Shown here one piece after another: positions 6,725 to 12,101 of a DNA stretch of 12,101 nucleotides. This DNA is from an uncultured Synergistales bacterium. Its GTDB lineage: Bacteria > Synergistota > Synergistia > Synergistales > Aminobacteriaceae. Numbering within the stretch: position 1 is the first letter of the stretch; the number at the start of each line of letters is the position of its first letter. Location: NCBI GenBank assembly GCA_905233335.1, contig CAJOED010000030.1:1-12101 (forward strand). Direction: 5' to 3'. The position numbers were made by a program, and so were the translations under genes. The notes under the pieces are model-generated. The model saw nothing but the letters and a program-made list of their open reading frames with translations, ran no database searches and had not been told where the DNA came from.

Positions 6725-7714
6725 TCACTCTTCCTTGATGTGCAAAATCCGCTCGGCGTTCTTGTGCGCAATAAGTTCTTTCTCACCGTCCGTCAGAAAC
6801 TCCGCAGACATAAGAAACTCGTAAAAATTCCCCTGCCTGATATATGGATAGTCGACCGCCCATAAAACATGCTCTGCTCCCATGAGTTTCACGGTGTCTT
6901 CAAACTGCATACGTGATAATATGCCGCTCGGCGTGATGTAGAAATTCTCCCTGTAGTAGTCCGATATTCTTTTGCTGAGTCCGGCTGATTCGGGCGTAAT
7001 GATGCTGTCTATGCGTTCAAGATACGGCGTAACAGTTTCGCCCCAGTGCCCTGCAATGATTTTCAGAGTCGGAAGTTTATCGAACATCCCCGAAAGAATC
7101 AGCCTCACTTCATGAATGCCGACATCAACATGCCACCCGAAACCTGCACTTGCGAATTGCCCGCTCACGAATGATGACCATTCCGGCGACGTGTAATAGT
7201 AGTCCTGAATGAGTGTGTTCACCGGCGCGGGGTGAAATGACAAAGGCACATCAAGTTCTGCGGCACGTGCGAATATCGGAAAGAAAAATTTTTCGTCGTA
7301 AAAATGCCCCTGATACTGTCCCGCAAGAAGAGCACCGCAAAAATCGTATTCCTTCACACAGCGTTCTAACTCATCGGCGGCCTCTTCAGGTGATGACATC
7401 GGGAGCGTGGCGAATGCTGAAAATCTTTTCGGGTGTGCGCTGACTTTTTCCGCAAGAATGTCATTAGCTCGTCGGCAAATTCTCACTGCTTCATGAGCCG
7501 GAACTTTCTCCGAAACTGGCGACGTGTAAGAAAGTATCTGCATGTCTATCTTGTGTTCGTCCATGAAAGCGAGCCGGCCTTCTCCCGCGTCAGTCAATGC
7601 TTCCCCCACGAATACCATTGATTTATAGAACTCTGATGCTTCAGGAGTGAATTTGTTGTTTTCGCTGATGATTTCTTGAGCCGCAAAATGTTCTTCTATT
7701 GTTATAAGCCGCAT
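6725..7714 (-). CDS. Amidohydrolase-2 family metal-dependent decarboxylase, gamma-resorcylate decarboxylase-like
   Basis: This is a cytoplasmic 329-aa TIM-barrel protein of the amidohydrolase-related family (PF04909 type) that includes ACMSD and hydroxybenzoate decarboxylases. The metal site of the gamma-resorcylate decarboxylase group can be traced in full: E7 and H9 in IEEHF, H161 in SFHPAP, H223 in AGHWGE, and D288 in WAVDYPY. The EEHF opening separates it from ACMSD, which starts HxH. Decarboxylation of a hydroxybenzoate-like acid is therefore the best guess, but the substrate is not shown. I chose ATG at 7714 over TTG at 7735, since the protein then begins MRLITIEEH as family members do; a GGGAAG site lies 13 nt upstream. 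It overlaps the end of the SDR gene by 13 bp, and its own stop abuts the hydrolase gene. Confidence 0.82.
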   Translation of the reverse strand: MRLITIEEHFAAQEIISENNKFTPEASEFYKSMVFVGEALTDAGEGRLAFMDEHKIDMQILSYTSPVSEKVPAHEAVRICRRANDILAEKVSAHPKRFSAFATLPMSSPEEAADELERCVKEYDFCGALLAGQYQGHFYDEKFFFPIFARAAELDVPLSFHPAPVNTLIQDYYYTSPEWSSFVSGQFASAGFGWHVDVGIHEVRLILSGMFDKLPTLKIIAGHWGETVTPYLERIDSIITPESAGLSKRISDYYRENFYITPSGILSRMQFEDTVKLMGAEHVLWAVDYPYIRQGNFYEFLMSAEFLTDGEKELIAHKNAERILHIKEE

Positions 7715-8559
7715 AATTTCACGCTTGCTTCCCAAAGTTCACGAGCATTCTCTGCATTGTATGACAGCTCCGACGACTTCACTGCTTCCGTTCCCATGCT
7801 GAAATACTTACCGCTTACCCCGGCGAACTCCTCACGTGTCAGAATATCCGCCGCCGCTCTCGACGACACGCCCAAGTCCCCGCAGCGTTCCGGCATTGTA
7901 CGCTTCACACGTTCAATCATTTCCTGCGTCAATGTCCCTCCTGCCTGAAGGTTTGTTGCCGGCATGAATCCGGGATTGAGAGCGTTGCAGGTTATCCGGG
8001 AATTTTCCGCGCGTAATCTCCTGTCGAGTTCATACGTGAAGTACAGGTTGCACAGCTTGGAGTAGAAATACTTCGCATTCCCTAAATCTTCCGCCGGGTG
8101 TGCAAGTGCTTCTGTTCCGTTCCACGTCAAAGCTCCGTAAGGCGGGTTGTGCATGTCGCTCGATATGTTGAGGATTCGTGCGTCGTCCGTCATTTTCGGC
8201 AAAAGTAAGTTCGTCAGCAGGAAGTGCCCAAGATGATTCGACTGAAACACCGCGTCTATCCCGTCAACCGTCAGCCCTGCAGATGAACCCGAAATACCAG
8301 CATTATTGTCCAGCGCGTAAACAGGAGCCTCAATCCTAGCAGCAAACTCACGTACGGACTCCAGCGACGCAAGATCCAGCAGAACAGCACGAATATTTTT
8401 GTTCCCCGTCTCATTCATGACTGCTTCGGCGGCTGAATTTCCCTTCTCAATGTTGCGGCAGGCGAGAATTACCGCATAATCACCGCCCGACCCCGCTATG
8501 TGTTTTGCTGTCTCAAGGCCAAGCCCGGAATTACCGCCAGTGATAATGATTGTCTTCAT
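7702..8559 (-). CDS. Short-chain dehydrogenase/reductase, retinol-dehydrogenase/protochlorophyllide-reductase-like
   Basis: This 285-aa classical-type SDR oxidoreductase is cytoplasmic, with no signal peptide. The nucleotide-binding motif TGGNSGLG is at 7-14, and ACRN at 33-36 suggests NADP(H). NNAG is at 85-88, catalytic serine in ISSD at 132-135, the Y164-x3-K168 pair in YFYSK, and PG at 196-197. All catalytic residues are present. The DMHNPP stretch after the serine and the long C-terminal part resemble the retinol dehydrogenase and protochlorophyllide reductase branch rather than FabG. It starts 2 nt after the nitroreductase stop, with a GGAG site inside that gene. It probably reduces or oxidises a carbonyl or hydroxyl in the same pathway as the decarboxylase. 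The substrate cannot be read from sequence. Confidence 0.87.
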   Translation of the reverse strand: MKTIIITGGNSGLGLETAKHIAGSGGDYAVILACRNIEKGNSAAEAVMNETGNKNIRAVLLDLASLESVREFAARIEAPVYALDNNAGISGSSAGLTVDGIDAVFQSNHLGHFLLTNLLLPKMTDDARILNISSDMHNPPYGALTWNGTEALAHPAEDLGNAKYFYSKLCNLYFTYELDRRLRAENSRITCNALNPGFMPATNLQAGGTLTQEMIERVKRTMPERCGDLGVSSRAAADILTREEFAGVSGKYFSMGTEAVKSSELSYNAENARELWEASVKLCGL

Positions 8560-8560
8560 G

Positions 8561-9190
8561 TTACTGTTTTACTCCGAAGCACTGCATGAGCGTAAAGTTA
8601 TGTTTGTCCGTGAGGCCGAGAAGTTTCGTGAGTCCTTCGCGGTCAAAGTTCATTCGTGTACGCGCACCCCAGCCGATTGATGCCGCATAGAGATATACGT
8701 TCTGCATTGACAGTCCCGCGTGGGCAAAGCCGCAGTTCAGTATCACCGCAGAATCACCACGCCTGCTTTCCGGCCATTTCTCCGTGTCCTGAATGTACAG
8801 CAGATCCACCGACGCACGAGCAACAAACGGCTGTCCTCCCGTGAGCTTCCTGTAGTCCCCTTCTGCTATGAGCGTAAGACTGTGTGCCTGCGGGTTGTAC
8901 CTGTAGACAGCTTTCTTTGTGAACGCAAAAATGATTATGTCCTGAAAGTTTGAGGCCGTAGCGTATGTCAGTCTTCCGTCCTCACGGTTTACTCCGCCCG
9001 CAACCCATAACAGAGTGGAGAGCTGCTGCATAGAAATATCCTCGTCGACAAAATCACGGGCTGACTGCCGCAAAGCTACTGCATCGAGAATGCCGCCTGA
9101 TTTTTCCGGCACCGGGAGCGAAATGTCTTCGGCAAAAACTGCTGACGTGAAAAGTACAACGAACAATGAAGCTGCTAATAACTTCTTCAT
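8561..9190 (-). CDS. Exported nitroreductase-family flavoprotein, SagB/ThcOx-like
   Basis: This 209-aa nitroreductase-fold protein should bind FMN. RQSARDF at 41-47 is the usual phosphate-contacting N-terminal motif, LLWVAGGVNREDGR (60-73) is typical of the SagB/ThcOx-like subgroup, and QNVYLYAASIGWG (163-175) is the family's C-terminal glycine motif. A Sec-type signal peptide (1-20, VFA-E) precedes it. That is odd for a protein binding FMN non-covalently, but exported members of this subgroup do occur. A longer reading from TTG at 9250 is possible in frame, but ATG at 9190 has an excellent AGGAGGT 8 nt upstream and yields a clean signal peptide, so I use it. That ribosome binding site is opposed by a complementary CCTCCT 27 nt further upstream. 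It probably reduces a quinone, nitro compound or enone in the periplasm. Confidence 0.83.
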   Translation of the reverse strand: MKKLLAASLFVVLFTSAVFAEDISLPVPEKSGGILDAVALRQSARDFVDEDISMQQLSTLLWVAGGVNREDGRLTYATASNFQDIIIFAFTKKAVYRYNPQAHSLTLIAEGDYRKLTGGQPFVARASVDLLYIQDTEKWPESRRGDSAVILNCGFAHAGLSMQNVYLYAASIGWGARTRMNFDREGLTKLLGLTDKHNFTLMQCFGVKQ

Positions 9191-9198
9191 GAAAAGGT

Positions 9199-9238
9199 AC
9201 CTCCTGAAAAAAATTTGCGTTAATTTAACATAGGAGGC
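9199..9238 (-). promoter_or_regulatory. Shine-Dalgarno / anti-Shine-Dalgarno hairpin before the nitroreductase gene
   Basis: On the minus strand GCCTCCT (plus 9232-9238) is complementary to AGGAGGT (plus 9199-9205), the ribosome binding site of the nitroreductase gene. The loop is about 26 nt and holds a small inverted repeat (9219-9229). The anti-SD begins 8 nt after the MarR stop codon, so a ribosome ending marR would cover it and free the site. Confidence 0.4.
9219..9229. repeat. Short AT-rich inverted repeat in the marR-nitroreductase gap
   Basis: GTTAATTTAAC is an 11-bp palindrome around one central base, in the 56-nt gap between the regulator gene and the nitroreductase gene. It could be an operator half or part of the loop of the hairpin described here. 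Chance is a real possibility at this length and composition. Confidence 0.25.
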
Positions 9239-9246
9239 TATGAAAA

Positions 9247-9663
9247 TCAATGTGTTGTTGGCAGTAATTTATTCAGCAGGAAAATTAACGTCTGCTTCTC
9301 GTCATCCGTAAGTGTTTCCGTCAATCTCGCTTCAAGCTCATCGCCCAAGCCGAAAAGCAGCTCTCTCATGTCATGCGTCTTTTGTGTAAGGCATAATATT
9401 TTGCTCCGGCTGTCTTCGGGGTTGGCTCTGCGCTCAATCATACATTTCTTCTCCAGAGTCTGCACAAGCCCCGTAACTGTCGGATTAGTCATCGAAAAAT
9501 ACCGCTCCACATCAACCTGACGCACTGAATTATCAGGGCACATCAACAAATATTTGAGTATCTTGTACTGTGAGTTGGTGAGGTCGTACGGCTCTAGTAT
9601 CGGGTGCGAGAGCTTGTCGACCTCAAGGCTTAATTTCTTGATGAGTATCGCTATCTTGTCCAT
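9247..9663 (-). CDS. MarR-family transcriptional regulator
   Basis: This 138-aa winged-helix regulator follows the MarR plan: an N-terminal dimerisation helix, LTNSQYKILKYLL (28-40), a recognition helix region MTNPTVTGLVQTLEKK (58-73), and the wing with PEDSRSK (82-88), where D84 and R86 are the family's conserved pair. MarR proteins usually repress nearby genes and release DNA on binding small, often phenolic, ligands. Its start ATG overlaps the hflK stop by one base (TGATG) and there is no clear ribosome binding site, so its translation is probably coupled to hflK. Placed second in the operon and ahead of the catabolic genes, it is the likely regulator of the cassette, perhaps of the promoter upstream of hflK. 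The effector is unknown. Confidence 0.88.
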   Translation of the reverse strand: MDKIAILIKKLSLEVDKLSHPILEPYDLTNSQYKILKYLLMCPDNSVRQVDVERYFSMTNPTVTGLVQTLEKKCMIERRANPEDSRSKILCLTQKTHDMRELLFGLGDELEARLTETLTDDEKQTLIFLLNKLLPTTH

Positions 9664-10547
9664 CAGAATTTGTCGATGGGCATCAGGTTATTTGTTTCGC
9701 CGTCAGTTATGATTACTTTTGCATTCGGCAAAATCTCCTCTACCGCCTCATAGAATAATCTCTGTTTCGTGATTAACGGGTATGCTTTATACTCCTCGTA
9801 CATGTTGTTGAACCTCACTGCCTGACCGTTAGCTTCTGCAATGCGTGATGATTTTACTGCTACCTGGTCAGCTTCTGCTTCTGCTTTGGGTAATTGTTCG
9901 GACTGGTACTTTTTCGCCGCGTTAATCATCGTTTCCCGTGCCTGCCGTGCCGTTTCTACTTCCTTGAAGGCCTGTATGATCTTGTCGGTCGGTGGCTCTG
10001 CGTCCTGCACAGTCAAGTTCACGCACTGTAACCCGATGTTACTCGCCGCGAGCATGTCCGTAAGTCTTTCGCGAACAGAAACCTGAATCTGATTCTTGCC
10101 GGTCGTAATGACTTCATCAACGGGGTAATCGGACACTACCGCACGAATGCATGAGAGAAGCATGTTGCGCAAAATGTTTTCGGGGTTGTCGGAATTGTAG
10201 AGATACGCTACGGGGTCAGACACTTTGTACTCAAGATAGAAGTCAATGTTCACAAAGTTGAAGTCCGACGTAATCATGACGCTCTCATCATCACGTGTAA
10301 TGTTTCGGCCGCTTCTGTCGGTTTCGTAGCCGATGCCTGTGCCGTGTGTCGTCATGTCCACGATGTGAACTCTCTGTATGAACGGCAGCTTGAAGTATAG
10401 TCCTGCGGTGTCAGTGCGGACGATGCTGCCGAACATGGTAATGACTGCCTGTTCCTGTTCGCCGACGGTGTAGAAGCCATCGAGGGCAACAAGGACTGCG
10501 GCGGCAATAATGATAATGACGGGGAGAAAAAATTTCTGCTGTCTCAT
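9663..10547 (-). CDS. hflK: HflK-like SPFH/band-7 membrane protein
   Basis: HflK forms, with HflC, the membrane complex that associates with FtsH. This 294-aa copy has one N-terminal membrane segment (about residues 6-24), an SPFH core with YTVGEQEQAVITMFG (26-40) and VNIDFYLEYKVSDPVAYLY (99-117), and a coiled-coil tail (about 185-245: DAEPP, FKEVETARQAR, AEAEAD, RIAEANG). The DAEPP-FKEV-A-R signature favours HflK over HflC. It lacks the long Gly/Pro-rich cytoplasmic N-terminus of proteobacterial HflK. AGGAGGT lies 6 nt upstream of the ATG. It is the first gene of the minus-strand operon, with marR overlapping its stop. Its normal partner hflC is six genes downstream. Confidence 0.88.
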   Translation of the reverse strand: MRQQKFFLPVIIIIAAAVLVALDGFYTVGEQEQAVITMFGSIVRTDTAGLYFKLPFIQRVHIVDMTTHGTGIGYETDRSGRNITRDDESVMITSDFNFVNIDFYLEYKVSDPVAYLYNSDNPENILRNMLLSCIRAVVSDYPVDEVITTGKNQIQVSVRERLTDMLAASNIGLQCVNLTVQDAEPPTDKIIQAFKEVETARQARETMINAAKKYQSEQLPKAEAEADQVAVKSSRIAEANGQAVRFNNMYEEYKAYPLITKQRLFYEAVEEILPNAKVIITDGETNNLMPIDKF

Positions 10548-10580
10548 TAAGTAACCTCCTGTAATAAAATGTGTATATTA

Positions 10581-10586
10581 ATTATA
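10581..10586 (-). promoter_or_regulatory. -10 element of the hflK operon
   Basis: The minus strand reads TATAAT exactly, 33 nt upstream of the hflK start codon, which would give a short 5' leader of about 25 nt. No good -35 lies at 16-18 bp, so an activator or another sigma factor contact may be needed. The element overlaps the first copy of the plus-strand repeat array. Confidence 0.45.
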
Positions 10587-10603
10587 AGGGAGAACGGGAA
10601 AAC

Positions 10604-10621
10604 ATGAGCATATTCATGTGA
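10604..10621 (+). other. Five-codon mini-ORF in array copy 1
   Basis: ATG AGC ATA TTC ATG then TGA, preceded by GGGAG (10588-10592) at 11 nt. The start and spacing match the DUF362 start. Whether it is translated is unknown. It may simply be a decayed duplicate. Confidence 0.3.
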
Positions 10622-10779
10622 GGATGTTACTATCTGCTGTCAACACAATAGAGCTTTTACCGAAAGAATATAGGGAGGGCGAAAAACTATAAGCGGCAAT
10701 GTTCACGTGATGACAAAAAATATAACCTGCAGTCAACACAACGAGCCTAACACATCAATTACAGGGAGAGTGAAAAGCT

Positions 10780-10830
10780 ATGAGCTGTAATATTCACGTT
10801 ACTATCTGCCGTCAACGCAACGGAGCTTAG
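10780..10830 (+). CDS. Possible 16-aa leader peptide in array copy 3
   Basis: An ORF of 16 codons plus TAG (MSCNIHVTICRQRNGA) begins with the same ATGAGC and the same GGGAG site (10764-10768, 11 nt upstream) as the DUF362 gene. Its stop is 30 nt before the DUF362 start, so ribosomes leaving it would finish near the next ribosome binding site. It may be a leader peptide that couples or tunes translation, or a decayed copy with no role. The two cysteines have no counterpart in the main protein's N-terminus. Confidence 0.35.
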   Translation: MSCNIHVTICRQRNGA

Positions 10831-10860
10831 TACATCAATTACAAGGGAGGACGAAAAATT

Positions 10861-11928
10861 ATGAGCAGAATATACAACATTTACGGCAATAACGCGCACG
10901 AGATGACGAAAAAATTACTCTCCGCTGTCAACGCAATATCCCTAGTCCCTTCCGGCGGCAACGTCGCACTCAAACCCAACCTCGTAGTCGCCGGACACCC
11001 CGACAACGGAGCAACGACACATTCAGGAGTTCTCTCCGGGTGCATAGAGTACTTCAGAGAGAATAACGTTCAGGACATCAGCATTATTGAGGGAAGCTGG
11101 GTCGGTGATGAGACAATGAGAGCAATGAAGCGTGCAGGCTATGACGTTGTGTGCGAAAAGTACGGCGTGAAGTTCTACGACCTCAAACACGACAGGACGC
11201 GCAAAGTTTCTACGGCAATCGGCAATATCGACATCTGCGAACGTGCACTTGACGCGGGACTTCTCGTGAATCTTCCTGTTCTGAAGGGACACTGTCAGAC
11301 GGTCATAACTTGCGCACTCAAAAACCTCAAGGGCTGTCTTCCCGACAAAGAGAAACGACGCTTTCACTCTTTGGGACTCACCAAGCCCATTGCGGCACTA
11401 GGAGCAGCACTCAAGACGGGACTAATCATCGTGGACAGCATATGCGGAGATCTTAGCTTTGAGGAGGGCGGCAATCCCATTCACACCAACAGAATGTTCG
11501 CCGGAACTGACCCCGTTATGATTGACGCTTACGGGTGCTCGTTAATGGGACTTGATGTTGTGCAGTACGTGAAACTTGCCGAACAGTTCGGAGCAGGAAG
11601 CACGAGATTTTCACCCGACGACATCACCGACCTCAACGACCCCGAAAATGCAGGAAGCTATCCGCGGCCTTCCGGGACTGTTGCGGGACTCACCAGGAAC
11701 GTTCACGAGGACTCTGCGTGCTCTGCGTGTTATGCGTCGTTGGTGAGGGCGTTGCACGTCAACAGCAGGGGGAGAAGCCAGAGCATATACATCGGGCAAG
11801 GCTGGCGGGGGAAAAATATTCCTGATGATGCGCTCGGTGTCGGGGCGTGCTGTTCAGGAGCAAGGAGAAACGTAAGGGGCTGTCCACCCAGCGCAAAGGA
11901 CATTGCAGAAAAATTTGTTGTTTCCTGA
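10861..11928 (+). CDS. DUF362 protein with cysteine-rich, putative iron-sulfur C-terminus
   Basis: This 355-aa protein belongs to the DUF362 family (PF04015 type). VALKPNLV at 35-42 and the signature NLPVLKGHCQTVIT followed by CALKNLKG (137-158) are characteristic. IDAYG at 221-225 is also usual. The family has no agreed reaction; several members carry iron-sulfur clusters. Here the C-terminus has CSAC (C287, C290), then CC (C330, C331) and GCPP (C341), a set that could hold a cluster, though it is not the CxxCxxCxxxCP ferredoxin pattern. No signal peptide is visible. AGGGAGG is 10 nt upstream. The gene stands alone between a divergent hflK and a terminator at 12003. Its start region is the fourth copy of the upstream tandem array. 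Function unknown; a redox or cofactor-related role is inference. Confidence 0.82.
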   Translation: MSRIYNIYGNNAHEMTKKLLSAVNAISLVPSGGNVALKPNLVVAGHPDNGATTHSGVLSGCIEYFRENNVQDISIIEGSWVGDETMRAMKRAGYDVVCEKYGVKFYDLKHDRTRKVSTAIGNIDICERALDAGLLVNLPVLKGHCQTVITCALKNLKGCLPDKEKRRFHSLGLTKPIAALGAALKTGLIIVDSICGDLSFEEGGNPIHTNRMFAGTDPVMIDAYGCSLMGLDVVQYVKLAEQFGAGSTRFSPDDITDLNDPENAGSYPRPSGTVAGLTRNVHEDSACSACYASLVRALHVNSRGRSQSIYIGQGWRGKNIPDDALGVGACCSGARRNVRGCPPSAKDIAEKFVVS

Positions 11929-12002
11929 AAACTGCGATAAAATACCCGCCGAATGATTTTTTACAGTACGTCATCGAAACTAGTATCCTTCCCCCTTTCC
12001 TA

Positions 12003-12033
12003 GCAGTGTCTGCGCAAGGCACTGCGTTTTTTT
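12003..12033 (+). terminator. Strong Rho-independent terminator after the DUF362 gene
   Basis: A 9-bp stem with one G-U pair (GCAGTGTCT against AGGCACTGC, loop of 5) is followed by G and seven Ts. It lies 74 nt after the DUF362 stop. The stretch 11929-12002 before it holds nothing I can support. Confidence 0.85.
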
Positions 12034-12034
12034 G

Positions 12035-12101
12035 TTACTTGGCCGCTATCGTCAGTGTCATTCCGTCGATTGCTTTCACGACTCCCTGACTACCTTTCGG
12101 G
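12035..12101 (-). CDS. 3' end of a convergent gene (partial, unidentified)
   Basis: On the minus strand the last 21 codons read PKGSQGVVKAIDGMTLTIAA plus K, then TAA. The GVVKAIDGMTLTI segment has the alternating pattern of a beta-hairpin, often seen at the ends of small beta-barrel domains, but the family cannot be named from this. The gene runs off the right edge. Its stop lies right beside the T-run of the plus-strand terminator. Confidence 0.5.
   Translation of the reverse strand, partial: PKGSQGVVKAIDGMTLTIAAK

Larger units (their letters stand above)
10573..10941 (+). repeat. Degenerate tandem array derived from the DUF362 gene's own start region
   Basis: Four copies of a module lie head to tail. 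The module is: AT-rich TCAATTACA-like box, GGGAG ribosome binding site, CGAAAAA-like spacer, ATGAGC start, then a CTGC-GTCAAC-CAA anchor. Start codons (or the equivalent ATA in copy 2) are at 10604, 10689, 10780 and 10861, spaced 85, 91 and 81 bp. The anchors are at 10634, 10727, 10806 and 10922. The last copy is the real 5' end of the DUF362 gene, whose codons 1-27 fall in the module. Copy 2 still encodes an NVHVMTKN-like stretch against NAHEMTKK in the gene. The array thus looks like repeated duplication of a translation initiation region. It fills the otherwise gene-free stretch between hflK and the DUF362 gene. I see no convincing plus-strand promoter inside it. Confidence 0.75.

Noticed and set aside
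7715..7735. TTG start at 7735 for the decarboxylase
   Set aside because: The ATG at 7714 gives the family-typical N-terminus beginning shortly before EEHF; the extra seven residues add nothing recognisable.
9191..9250. Longer nitroreductase reading frame from TTG at 9250
   Set aside because: It would overlap the marR stop, lacks a ribosome binding site, and adds a non-signal extension before a clean signal peptide that has its own AGGAGGT.
10638..10643. TTGACA on the minus strand inside array copy 1, a perfect -35 consensus
   Set aside because: No usable -10 lies 15-19 bp downstream on that strand, and the hexamer is part of the repeated anchor that derives from coding sequence.
10573..10860. 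Array considered as a CRISPR or intergenic repeat element
   Set aside because: Units are degenerate, lack constant-length spacers, and align with the start of the adjacent gene rather than with a palindromic repeat; no cas genes are present.

Overview
The window reads as a stretch of a Gram-negative-type, probably anaerobic bacterial chromosome of medium GC, with strong AGGAGG-type ribosome binding sites and short intergenic gaps. The DctP-type TRAP receptor, SBP_bac_3-type receptor, compact HflK/HflC pair and several Sec-exported proteins would suit a gut or rumen Synergistota member. That assignment is an inference from gene content, not from a marker gene. No rRNA, tRNA, CRISPR or insertion sequence was seen.

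Layout. Positions 2-28 hold the tail of an upstream plus-strand gene. A minus-strand exported solute-binding-like protein (200-1015) has its two SBP halves in reversed order. It is divergent from a plus-strand two-gene operon: an exported HExxH metalloprotease (1241-2641) and a small exported protein (2665-3270) that shares the protease's C-terminal domain. A hairpin followed by a T-run on the minus strand (3272-3309) sits between this operon and a long minus-strand operon.

The minus-strand operon runs from 10547 down to 3329: hflK, a MarR regulator, an exported SagB-like nitroreductase, an SDR oxidoreductase, a gamma-resorcylate-decarboxylase-like amidohydrolase, an exported alpha/beta hydrolase, a TRAP receptor with two FMN-binding-like repeats, and hflC. 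Most junctions overlap or nearly touch. hflK and hflC, normally adjacent, therefore bracket a six-gene cassette that looks like regulated uptake and redox or decarboxylating conversion of a small, possibly aromatic, acid.

Divergent from hflK is a DUF362 protein with a cysteine-rich tail (10861-11928). Its 300-bp upstream region is made of three degenerate tandem copies of its own translation start region (ribosome binding site, start codon and first codons), with start codons or their equivalents 81-91 bp apart. One copy still forms a 16-codon leader ORF with its own ribosome binding site. This is the most unusual non-coding structure here. A strong terminator (12003-12033) follows, then the 3' end of a convergent minus-strand gene at the right edge.
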